NCBI GenBank assembly: GCA_006384855.1
Contig: VCJN01002458.1
Coordinates: 62,001-126,000 of the forward strand
Source of the DNA: Tetraselmis striata
Lineage: Eukaryota > Chlorophyta > Chlorodendrophyceae > Chlorodendrales > Chlorodendraceae
Direction of reading: 5' to 3'
Length of the DNA stretch: 64,000 nucleotides
Part shown: positions 1-10,600 of the stretch, piece after piece
Layout: every line of letters begins with the position of its first letter
Numbering within the stretch: position 1 is the stretch's first letter
Made by a program: the position numbers and the translations under genes
The notes under the pieces: generated by a model
Told to the model about the DNA's origin: nothing
The model's database searches: none
Seen by the model: only the letters and a program-made list of their open reading frames with translations

Positions 1-2280
1 TTACCACCCCACGACGGCGGCGCCCGCCGGAGGTCCGGCGGCTCCTTGGGAGGGGAGTACTTCGGGTCGGTGGGAGTGGGATACGGATGGAGGGCTTCCC
101 GGACAAGGAGCACCGCAGCGGCGTCGGACACCATACCGAGGTCGGCGGTGTCCAGCTCCTGGCGAGCTTGGCGCAGCTCCTACACAACGGTGAGTTTCGC
201 CGCCCGGCGGTGAGCATCTGCCACAGCCGGCGGCACCCCATCCGCCGCAGCATCATCGGCGGCCCCCTCCGCAGCCTTTGCAGAAGCCGCCCGCGCCCTC
301 CCAGACCGCCGGCGCTCCCGCCGGCGCGCACTCCGAGACGTGCCCGCCGGCAGCTCCCGCGCCTCCATCTGGTAATTGTGTAACTCGATGCCATCCCGCG
401 ACTCGCGCCACAATTGCTGCATCCCGCACACCGAGAATCCGGCGCGCACAGCATCCCCCGCCTCCCACAGCCGCACTCGCCGCTCCGCCAATTTCCGCAC
501 AACTGCGGGGCTGCCGGGTACTTCGCAGCCGGGGCACGCAGCTGGTCGGCGCCATCATGCTCCCACTGCAAGATGTGCTCTGGGCGCTTTCGCGGCCCAA
601 GCATGCAGCTGGTCGACGCCAGTGACCCCCACTGCACCATGTGTTGCGCCAGTTGCTTCACAGCCCGGCCACGCAGCGACGGGCCGCCACTGCACCTTGT
701 GCGCCGGGCGCTTCCGCAGCCCGCCGGGTGCGTAGTTGGTTGAAACCGACGGACCGCCACATACTGCACCATGTGCACGTAGTGTTTCGTTGTTCGGCTC
801 CGACACGCCCCCGTACGCCCCCACCTTGTGCCCGCCGGTTGCTCCCGCATTTCCGACACGCAGTCGGTCGACAACATCACCGGGCTACCTGCCGTTGCAC
901 ACCTGGCTCGGCTTTCCAGCAGCCCCAACCCGGCGCGGAGCTGGCTAAATACTACATCATTCGTCAACTTGCCCCGCCCGCCCTTCGACACGACCCTCCA
1001 TGCGTTCGCCAGCCATTTTCTTTGGGGCGTTCGCTGCTCTCTCATACGGCCGCCGCCCTGCAGCCGCCGCCCAATATCGCAGTGTCGGCAGTATATGCAT
1101 GCGCCACTCCTCTCTCCCTTGAAATGTTAATTTACGACTAGTAGTAGCTGGGGTTTCTTCTTCCCGTGTCTACTTAGATGGCGTGGTACGGCGCCAGGAT
1201 CCATGTGTATCCACGTCGTGGCGTGCCCTCAAAGCCCTCGAGGCGATGCATCAACCTAGCAGCAACTCGGCATATTCATCGTCGACGCATCACTGCCACG
1301 GGCGGAAGCTGTCGTGCGCCCGTACGGCACCACTCCGCGAGTGGTCCCCGACGCAACCATCCCGGGTATGTAGCGTTGCTCCCATATGCTGCTTCGTCAT
1401 GTGTTTAAAAGCATTGCGGGGCTTGTCTGTCCCCATCTTCCTTTGTCGCGGCGTACGCACCATTAGGCTCGCGCCTTGACAACCACACCCACCCTCCCCT
1501 CACTTGGTTATCCATCAATTTCACGGGTCCGTCTCTAAGGTTCCTCCCATAAGCTTGTACTTAAGCGAAAGCAACCTTTCGGCAATATGCAAGCGCCCCA
1601 CCCTCTGTCCCTATAGCTTTAAATTAGCCATGTGGCTGCTAAGGTCCTGACTACCCCGATTATCTTTTCTCAATATTGGCCTCACTGTCACTCGGCGTCT
1701 ATAATTATGGATTACTAGTCGCTATTATTACATGGGGATACCGGCGACCACGCGCACGCACGACGTTCCAGGCGCCCTGGTTATTCTTACATATTAGTGC
1801 AAAAATGTACGGGTTACGGATTCTCGCAAACTAGCTGTTGCTAGCAATCGTGCTCATACCGCCATGTTTTGGTCTCATGTTAGCGGAAAGTACGGTAGCG
1901 TTATGAAGGGCATCATGCCGAAAGTACAGTAAGGAATCATGTTTTGCTACACGCAGTCGTACATACTGCGGATAAGGTATCATATGCGTGCGTCAAGTGC
2001 GCGGTACCCTCCAGTGCAGACATGTTCTAAACTCGTTTTATGGGGTTTCCTCCGTTCCTAACCGCTTTTCCGGCTACCGTTGCTGCTAAGTGGTACGGGT
2101 TGCTAGCAAGGCGCAAGCAAGGTAGACGTGCTTCAGTAAGGCAGAGTCTCCATTATTGCGCAAGCTTGCAACAACGTTAGCCCAATTGACGGCTCGTGAT
2201 CTTGTTGTTGATGGAGACGGAGCACATGGCTCTGACTCAGGGCAGCGCGTCTCGGGACAGCCGACATGCAGCGGGTCAGC
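1..2280. other. Gene-poor left edge, no supported gene
   Basis: No reading frame here has a recognisable domain or a plausible exon chain. The first 1.1 kb is very GC-rich, so every frame is open by chance. From about 1.4 to 2.1 kb the base composition drops and stops occur in all frames. The only visible structure is the tandem repeat at 515-870, listed separately. The stretch leads directly into two broken mobile-element frames at 2.3-4.0 kb and may be part of the same dead element (inference). Confidence 0.5.
515..870 (+). repeat. Imperfect tandem repeat, unit about 60-70 bp
   Basis: About five degenerate units follow each other. Each contains a block resembling CACTGCACCATGTG, then a GCGCTTCCGC-like block, then a CAGCTGGTCGACGC-like block. 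In translation with frame shifts, several units give His-Cys-x-x-Cys followed by Gly-Arg-Phe-Arg, for example around 575-595, 628-660 and 688-715. This could be a decayed array of small zinc-knuckle-like units from a mobile element, or a non-coding minisatellite. The frame is not maintained across units, so I do not call a gene. Confidence 0.4.
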
Positions 2281-2295
2281 CGCAAAGCGCCCCGA

Positions 2296-2931
2296 CTTGT
2301 AAGAGCTAGCCCAGAGCGGCCGTGTCGGAGCAAAATCCGCGAGTGACGAGGACGACTACCTCGCGGTGCTAGAGTTATTGCATCGAATAAAGCTTGGTTA
2401 CGAGGCCGTTCGACCGGTCAGCCGAGTGCTTGGGCCCTTGCCCACGAGTACCGACCTGACAAACAACGAGTACCGCAAGCGGGACGACCGGCGTCTGCCG
2501 GCCCATGAGGAGTATCTTTGGATGTCGTGTTTCGAATCCCACATGGCTGCTCTTTTTGTGCCTCTCGACGAGCTGCTACCTTACGTCCTTGCTGCAAATC
2601 AAAACTTCACCCCCTACCTCGACCGCGCTCGGAATCACGCCGAGGCCATCGACAAGGCGTTTCGTTTTCGTCTGCTAGCCTTCCTGCGGAGGCTTAACGA
2701 GAATACGAGATCAGGCGTGTACACGGTGATCAAGGTGTTCTCGACGTAATGCGGGCACAACATTTCCAGCCAGCCTGCCGCCGAGCATGCATTGGTTATG
2801 CGATTTTTGGGGACGACATGATGAAGGACTACTTGCGTCGCGTCTTCGAGGCCGACGGTTGCCAACAGCGCAAAAGCTACCGCTATTGCTCGGGCAGCGG
2901 TGGCGTTCGCATGACGCGGGTGTGGACGTGA
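2296..2931 (+). pseudogene. Broken mobile-element frame, gag-like (unproven)
   Basis: An open frame runs from about 2296 to a stop at 2749 without an ATG at a sensible place. It starts with an acidic stretch (Ser-Asp-Glu-Asp-Asp) and then encodes a mostly helical, charged protein with no intron-like breaks. After a frame change at about 2749 a second short frame continues to 2931 with an acidic Gly-Asp-Asp-Met-Met-Lys-Asp-Tyr segment and a similar composition. It lies 0.6 kb upstream of a broken tyrosine-recombinase frame on the same strand, which suggests a gag-like region of one element. I recognise no domain with certainty; the assignment rests on position and style. Confidence 0.3.
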
Positions 2932-3539
2932 ACGTGGTGGCGGTCGCGAGCGTGGCCGCGAAGGTGAGCACGAGTGACGGTGTGGGGCGCCCTTCGTCGG
3001 AGCTGCTGTCGCATTGCGAGGTCACCTTTCGGTGACCGCCGCACGGCGAACCCTGGCAGCTCAGCGGCGGAATGAGCGCCATGTGTCCGGACCGGACCCT
3101 CATCCCATCTTGCATACTTTATTTAAACCTTCCTCGGTGCGGCGCTTCGTACAACCACAACCGAGTACGGCTCAACCATCCGCACGCCTGCACATGGCGG
3201 CTCACCAATCCGCCTCCCGTATCATTTCATCGCCGCGTCTGTCGGTTGTTACATTGCGTGTTACAAATGGTTCGTAACGACCAACCTAAGCGCGTCTACG
3301 TTACGCGCGTGATGGGCGCTACGAGCGCGATGGGCGCGCAGGGCGGCCCTCCTACCTGAACCCTGCCTCGCAAACCCGTACTAATGCCATCACTAACCCG
3401 TCCAGCCAGCAATTAACTGGCCAACCGCCGGCAACCTAACCGCCGCGGCCGAGTACTTTGCTAAAATGGACTGGGCCCATGTTACTCCGTCGGTCAAGCG
3501 CCGTACTTACGTAATTGACGAGCCCAAAGCTGTCGCCCT

Positions 3540-3960
3540 TTGGGCTGCTTCACTCCGGCATCGTCTGCGTTCGGCTCTGACGAGTTGGGACAGCGGGCCC
3601 TCCACTTACTCTCCAGCTCCCTCACCGCCCAGACGCTCAAGAGCTACGCCGGCATACTGTCTAAATTCGCGGAGTTTTCCCATGACTCATTCGAGAACAT
3701 CAGCTCCCTGGAGGAGACCACTGCTAGCTAGTAACCGTCGCCCGGTACGTCGCTTGGATTGGTGAGCGGGGCCACATCTGACTAAGTCGTTACAACCCTA
3801 CCTGTCAGCAATCATCACGTTCTCCAAAATGCACCTCGACCCGATCGCCGATCGCGCGAGGACAGCTTGCACCTTACCGCCGCTCGTCGTGGTCTGCTGC
3901 TAAGGCAACGCCCCATGGAGACAACCCCTTTGCGAGTCCCTCTTCCTGCTGATGTCGCTT
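3540..3960 (+). pseudogene. Decayed tyrosine recombinase, N-terminal core-binding region (DIRS/Crypton-like)
   Basis: The frame at 3540-3731 contains a segment (Leu-Leu-Ser-Ser-Ser-Leu-Thr-Ala-Gln-Thr-Leu-Lys-Ser-Tyr-Ala) of the kind that opens the SAM-like core-binding domain of tyrosine recombinases. It stops at 3731. Shifted frames just after it continue the same fold: Val-Ala-Arg-Tyr-Val-Ala-Trp-Ile, then a stop, then from about 3789 Ser-Leu-Gln-Pro-Tyr-Leu-Ser-Ala-Ile-Ile. That last motif is typical of the recombinases carried by DIRS-like retroelements of green algae. At least two frame breaks and in-frame stops make it dead. The catalytic half with the Arg/His/Arg/Tyr residues was not found downstream, where repeat DNA begins at about 4030. 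Confidence 0.5.
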
Positions 3961-4029
3961 ACAACCTCGTACCATGCCAAACTAGAATCAACTTTGAGAT
4001 GTGGAACTACGGGACCAGTACCTCCGGTA

Positions 4030-4990
4030 CATGAGCTAGACGCAACATTCAAGAAATCCACACAGAAATCCAGAAGGAAATCCAGCTACGGGCCAACAGA
4101 GGCGAGAACCGCCATGGTAGCCTCCGACCAGGCATCGCCACCAGCCAGCCGCCGCTCCACGCAGTAGGGACGCTCTCCCCAGCACACAATCCCGGGCCAC
4201 TCCAATAGCGGCACTAGGCCGAATGTAATGTGAAGGCGCCGACAGGAAAGGAGCTTCGAAGTTCAGGTCTCGCAGCAAGGAGCGGAAGTGGGGGGTCCAA
4301 CTCAGAACGGGGCGCCACGGGCGTGCAACAGACGCAGGCCACCCAACGCGAGATGCGCCGCCTGCTCGGTCGCGTCCTTTTCCGCCAAACGTAGAACGCC
4401 TTCCCCAGCACAACATCCCGGGCCACTCCATTAGCGGCGCTGAGCCGAATGTGATGTGGAGGCGCCAACATGACAGGAAGGGAGAAAGTGCTCAACGAGT
4501 AGGGAACGCAGAGCCGACCGGGCCAGCAACGACGTAAGACGCCGGTGTCCAGCGCGCTTTGTTCCGCCCAGCGCCAGATCCGCCGCCAGCTCGGTCGCGT
4601 CCCCTTCCGCCGAACGTAGAGCTCCCCTCCTAGCACAACATCCCGGGCCACTCCAATAGCGGCACTAGGCCGAATGTATTGTGGAGGCGCCGACATGACA
4701 GGAAGGGAGAGGGTGCTCAAAGAACAGCGAACAGGGACTTGACCGGACCAGCAGCGACGTAAGACGCCGGTGTCCAGCTCACACTGCTCCTCCGCGGCAG
4801 TGGCAGCACGGGCGGGGCCAAGGCTACCAAGGCGCCACCCGTGCACGATCCCCGCCCCCATCCCCAGCCGGGGGTAGAGGCGGAGGAAGGGCCCGCGATT
4901 CCGAGGGCCGAGGACGGTCGTCGGGCCCGCCCAGGCGGCGGTGGGTGGGTGGGTGGGTGGGACCTACACTGTAAACCTCCGGTACGGTAC
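4030..4990 (+). repeat. Dispersed repeat family A, copy 1, with internal about 225-bp subrepeats
   Basis: This stretch matches 54184-54905 closely in the same orientation, starting at a segment near CATTCAAGAA and running through CGCCGCTCCACGCAGTAG. Within it, a unit beginning near CATCCCGGGCCACTCC recurs at about 4190, 4410 and 4640, giving roughly 225-bp subrepeats. All units contain a block similar to TAGCGGCACTAGGCCGAATG and another similar to GGAGGCGCC. It ends in a GGTGG-rich stretch around 4940-4960. No conserved coding frame is visible and terminal repeats were not seen, so the class is unknown. Confidence 0.65.
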
Positions 4991-5069
4991 GGGTAAATGT
5001 GTGATTGCAGCAGTCCAGTCAAGCCCCCTGGAACGTCGCTCGTGACCAGTACGAGTACACTACATCCCT

Positions 5070-5325
5070 TGTCCGCTAGGTTGAGCGGTCGTCTCGTACG
5101 CGAGAGGTCCGGGTATCGATTCCTTGCCGATGTATTTCGGCAATATCGCCCGGCGTGTCGTGGGTTTACCCGGTTGATGCATTAGCCCTTCGGGGTTCGA
5201 ATGCCAGACCTACGACTGCAGTTGGCGCAAGAGGTCAAGCGCTGGGGCGGCTTCGGCCGATGTCCCGCCCGGGGCGGGGCGAGCTTTACTTTACGAGTAC
5301 AGGTACTTTAGTTTAGTACAGGTAC
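5070..5325 (+). mobile_element. Probable tRNA-derived SINE
   Basis: The head at about 5077-5127 resembles a tRNA. A box-A-like TAGGTTGAGCGG is followed about 30 bases later by a box-B-like GGTATCGATTCC, with a short hairpin (TCTCG / CGAGA) between them. The body continues through a second T-arm-like GGTTCGAAT at about 5195 and ends in a short-period tail rich in CTTTAC and TACAGGTA. A 5'-truncated copy in the opposite orientation lies at about 55690-55880 and shares the body and the CTTTAC tail. Two copies, a pol III-type head and a truncated second copy fit a SINE; box B carries one extra base, so I stay cautious. Confidence 0.5.
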
Positions 5326-6365
5326 AGGTATCCTTGCCTGGGAAAATCACCTGCGCCGCGAGCCGGCATCAGCCGGCCACTGATTGTCGCTGCGTCGCTC
5401 CTGATTGTCGCTCGTCACAGCACTACGCACCGGTGACGCAGTCGCAGCTTGCTGGGCGAGCACTCAACTATGAGGCAGGGTCCAGCACTGCGAGTTGGCC
5501 AACGCTACAACAGCCCCGACAACGGCGATGCGAGGAGGCGCGGCACGCTGCTGCTGCTGAGGCTGTGAGGGCGCGCTGCAAGCAGTGAAGCAGGGACCGA
5601 GCAGAAGGGCGGCATGGCTGACGGCAGCGCCGCCATCCGCCCCGGCGCCTCTGGTGGCGTCGGCTGGCCATCGCTTCAGCCCTGGGCGTGAGCCCCTTCC
5701 CCCCGGCGCGCGCAGCGTGCGTCGCGCATGCCCATCTTGCCACACTACAAGCTTGGCGGCGAGCGTGCTGATCAGGCAACTGCGCCGCGGAGGCGGTGTT
5801 GACGCCCGATGAGCGAGTGTCGGCGCACCCTGAGGCGTCCGGAACACCTTGCGCTGGGGTGGCGTTGCGGTGTGTGTTTGTGTTTGTGTGTATGTTTGTG
5901 TGTGTGTGTGTGTGTGTGTGTTGTGTGCCGGAGGGGAAAGGGGGGGGGGGGGGCAGCATGTGTTTTAGAGAGGGAGGGGGGATAGAGAGAGGGTTATAGA
6001 GAGGGAGGGGGACAACAACTATCAGGGACTGCTGGCTGAAGATGGCGGAGTTGGCTGAAGGACAGGACTGTGTGGCCAAATAGTGATTGAGGTGGTTGGG
6101 GCAGAGGGGGTGATTGGATGGGATGGGGGGGGGGGGGGGGGGGGGGGGGGGTAGTTTTGGTTTGCTGGTAGGCAGGGAGCTGGGCCGGGTTCAGTTCAGA
6201 AGCATTATCTTACTATGCCCGATGAGCGCAAGAGGTGCTGGGGCGGCGGTTTGGCGCCTGCTGGGTCCCGAGCGCTCAAGCTGCGGCTGGTGGGAGGTAC
6301 TGATTGCGGATCATGGGGCGAAAAAGATGAAAACGCGGTAATTGGCGCGGTTGGTGGTGGTGCAG
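5326..6365. other. Spacer or 5' region of the WD-repeat gene
   Basis: There is no exon I can tie by phase to the downstream gene, although its true start must lie here or just downstream. The stretch contains a TG microsatellite at about 5880-5922, a G run at about 5939-5954 and a longer G run at about 6125-6151. GC-rich frames on both strands at 5.46-5.85 kb lack recognisable domains. Confidence 0.4.
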
Positions 6366-7647
6366 AGCGGCGGGAGAGGCGCTGCGGGTGCGGAGGTGCG
6401 ATTGTGGCGGCGAGGATGCGGCCGTGCAGCAGGGCGTCCTGGAGGCCGAGGAGGCGGTGCTGGCTCCCCGCCAACATCGCGACACGGATGCCATGCCGCT
6501 GCACCACTCCATGCAGCCGCTCCAGTAAGCGCCACCGACCCTGGCAACCCCTCTCTCCCTCTCTCTCGAGCCTCCGTCATGTCAGTGCACCCCTGGGGTC
6601 GGAGCCACGCCGCCGCTGCCACGCACCCGCACAGATGCAACCAGCCAGCAGGCCATGCAGGTGCGGGCGGCTGGCCTGATGCGATTCGCTGTGCCGCGCC
6701 CGCCGCAGCTGCCAGCGCGTGGCACTAGAGATGGCGGAGGCGCTGATGCAGACGATGTTGGAGGTGGAGCCGCTGCCGTGGGCGCACGTGGTCGCCCTGC
6801 TGGAGGAGGTGCTGCACCCGGAGGCCATGGCGGCGGACCTGCACCTCGCGGGCAACGCGGTGGCGGTGTGGCAGGCGCCCGGCGCGGACGTGGCCTTCCT
6901 CTCCCACCCCACTGGGCCCCACGGTACCGCCACTGCCCTGCCCCGCCGACCAGCCATACCTCTGCCCGCGCCCCCACCATCCCCGCCAGTCACCACGGTC
7001 CGGCCAGGCGGGCCATCGATGTCAATCAGCAAGGGTCGCTGTCGAGCCCGCTCGCGCCGGCAATTCCCCCACTGTATTCGCATGCGCTGTCAAGGGTCGT
7101 GCATACTCATCTACGGGGGGCTGACTCACCTGCCGTATGGGCTTTGTGACCCTTAAGGTTGCATGGGGCTGTGGTGCCGGGATTGCCCTCAGTAGAACCC
7201 GGCACTAAAATGGGCCCACTAAAGCGGGCCCACTAATATCTACTTCTAAACATCTATGGCCGTCCCGGCGCAAGGTTGGAGAGTCGGCTTCCCATCCACC
7301 CTCTCTTGCTCACCTCCCTGCTCCGCTCCTGTCCCTGACCGCGCCCACCTTGGTGCCATGGGGCTGACTGCAGGGGAGCGGCTGTCGCTCGCTGCGCTGG
7401 ACCTGGGCGCGGGCCAGGGGGCGCCACCGCAGTGCGTGCATCTCTGCAGCGTGGACGCCCTGCAGGCGCCCATTCTGCAGCTGGCGTGGACGCCGTCCCC
7501 GTCGCACCAGGCTGGAGCAGGTGCGCCCAGCACTGCGCCCCCCCCCCCCCCCCCCCCCAACCACCCACCCACCACCTGGTTGCTGTCTATACCTGGGGAG
7601 GAATGAGACGGGCGGCGCCGCTGCTGTGTGCATGGCACGCATAGAGT

Positions 7648-7693
<46 letters not shown>

Positions 7694-10600
7694 CGAGAGG
7701 GGGGGGGGGGGGGGCATGTAGGCAGCTGTGGGGGCGCGCAGAGAACACAGGGTGGCTGAGGGGGCATCACCTCCCCCCGATTGTGGCCCCATGATACCTC
7801 ATTCATTGCATGAACCCGGCCGCGGAGGCCGTAGTTATTTCTGAGAATACACGCGAAGTCCGGGTTGGTTCCTCGTACGGAGTGCCGTCCCGCTTGTGGG
7901 TGAGTGCTCACCGTACTACTGTTCCAGTGCCCCCCTGCCCCCCCCCAACCACCACCACTACCCACCCACCCACCACCTTGTTGCTGTCTATGCCTGGGGA
8001 CGAATGAGATTGGCGACGCCGCCTCTGTGTGCACGGCATGCAGAGAGTGCAGCGAGGGAGGGAAAAGAGAGAGAGGGAGGGAAGGGGGGGGGTTAACCCG
8101 GCATGTAGGCAGCTGTGGGGTCGCGCAGAGAACACAGGTTGGCTGAGGGGCATCACCCCACCACCATTAATTCTCTGGTGATTGTGGCAATGAGAATACA
8201 CGCGACGTCCAAGTTGATTCCTCGTACGAAATGCCGCACCGCTTGTGGGTGAGTGCTCACTGTATGACTGTTCCAGTGCTGGTACCCTGGATAGGGAGGA
8301 AAAGCGCGTATCAGATTGATGACAGCAGCGGTGCACACGAGCCATGCCCCGCCCATCTGCGCGGCCAGTGACGGTGTTAAACCGAGTGCATGCCGTACGG
8401 GTGCCAACGCGGTCACATGGTCACTGCAAATGAGGACCTGGACTTCCCTGCCCGCCAGAGGTCAAATGCAGACAAACCCATAGCGGAGCTATATAGGGAA
8501 ACTTCCTATAGGTGGCTAGAAGGCCCGAATTGAGGCTTATCATGAGGGGTGTTGTAGGTGCGTCAGCACCCGTAGTGACATTTCGAGGCGGAACGACGCA
8601 GCTCCGCGCATTTCACGCAGCCGATGAGATACGAGGGGCCGCGCTGCCGCATGTTCTCGTCGCTCCCCGGCCGCCCAATGTCACAATGTAGCCAGGCAGG
8701 GCATCGCGCGCAGAGTGCCCCTGCACCGCCCGCCTCCTCATCCCTAGCCCTCGCCACCCACACAACCTCCGCTGAGGGCGCAAGCCGCATTTGGCACCGT
8801 GTCATCCCGTGTCCTGCCCGGTTGCTGACGGTGGCCGCGTGTGCGGCGGCGGCGGGGCTCGGTCCCAGCCTGGCTGGTGATGCGCTCGGCGTGCCAGCTG
8901 GGGCTGTTTGCGCTGCTGGCGGAGGGTGCGCGCGAGCGGCAGCGCTGGCGCCTCGTGCCGGTCGCCGCCTCGGCCCCCGCGACCGAGTTCCTGGCGCACG
9001 TGTGCTGGAGCCCGCACTGCCCGGGCGAGCTGGCCGTCACCCGCCAGGACGGCTCCCTGTGGGTGAGCGTCGCCCGGCCTGCCGACGCCCCCCCCCCCCC
9101 CCCCCCCCCCCCCTCCCCGGGGTAACGCAACCCATGCATGCGGCGTGGGACACCTGCCGCGACCGGGCTCACACACACGCTTGAACCCGGTGCATTACTC
9201 TTTGGGGACCTGCGAACCCAAGCGAGTGCTGCGGGTGCTTCACGGGAGGGGACCCTCGTCAATGTCATTGGCGGTGCATGGGTGAAGCGGGCAGCAGAGG
9301 TAGCCAAGGGCCGATGGGGAGCATTCCCCTCTCCCCCCCCCCCCCCCCCACAAACCCCCCACCCCACCCCACCCCACCCCACCTGGCGCGCGTACCCGCA
9401 ACATGGCTAGCTGATCCGCATTGGTGGCACGCCGCAGGCGGGAGATGCGTTCGACGTGATGCAGCGCGCGCGGATCGGGGATTCGCAGCCGGAGCTGGCG
9501 CACCTGCCGCTGTGGCAGCTGGCGGGCCCCGGGGCGGTGGGGGTGGACTGCGCGAGCCGGCTGCCGGCGGAGGGCGCGGGGATGGCGGAGGCCGGGGGCG
9601 GCGGGGAGGAGGAGGGGGAGGGGGAGGGGGAGGGGGAGGGGGAGGGGGCGCGGCAGAGGCGGAGGGCGGGCCGATGAGCAACAAGGTGTTTGCTGTGGAG
9701 TGGGGCCCACACCCGCGGCAGCTGCTCACGGCGTCGGGCGGCGCGGTGCTGCTGTGGCGGCTCCCGGGCCGACTGGGCGAGGGCGCGGGCGATCCGCACA
9801 CGCTGCTGGCGGTGGAGGGCGGCGAGCACATGACCGCGCTGGCAGTGCCGCCGCCGTGGGTGCAGCAGGTGCGGCGCCGGGCCGGGGCCGCGATCTGCCT
9901 ACCGGGCCGTCAGGAGGTCTGTCCTTGCTTTGTCCTGCTGCTCGGGTGCCAGCGTGCCGGGCTGGCCTGCACGCCGTGGGCAGCACAGCATGCCCTCCTG
10001 CCACGTGCGATGATGAGCGAGGGTATAACTACGCACACCGATGGTGCAAGTGCGCGCATGTGCGTGCATGCACACCACACATCCATGTACCAGAGCGTGT
10101 ATGTAGGCCATAAGCACGACCTGGGTTCATCCATGTAACCCCCTCTGAAGAGGAAAGTTATAAGGAAGTGTATCATCTGAAATACGCCCCTGTAGAAATA
10201 TATCGAAAGACAACACGAAAGCAGTGCGGATGCTCTGGTTCGGTGCCAAAACACATTTGTTTTTGGGACCCGCAAACTCAAGTCGATGCGATGAGTAGTA
10301 TACACATCGGTACGTTTATTGTGGCGATGCCCTCTGACCACCTGCAGCTACATGTAAGGTTCCTCTACCTTCTGAGAGAGAGAGGTAGGGAGAGAGAGAC
10401 AGCGAGAGCGCTTATATGGAGCTGCAGCTTGAATGGAATTGCACTGTCCTTTTTTGCATCTCTCGGCCGCTCTTCGGCCAACGCCCTGACGAATCACTGA
10501 AGCACATGCCCAAAATGGTATGCGCGCTGCAGGGTCAGGGCGCCACCCGCCTGCGACACTGTGTGGCGGTGGCGACATCGGCCCGCATGCTGCTGCTCGA

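Noticed and set aside
5185-5205. Possible tRNA gene around GGTTCGAAT
   Set aside because: No cloverleaf with a full acceptor stem can be drawn; the T-arm-like block is part of a SINE-like repeat present twice.
7900-8100. CRISPR-like or regularly spaced short repeats
   Set aside because: Repeats in this window are tandem, microsatellite or inverted; none shows constant repeats with unique equal spacers, and the DNA is eukaryotic.
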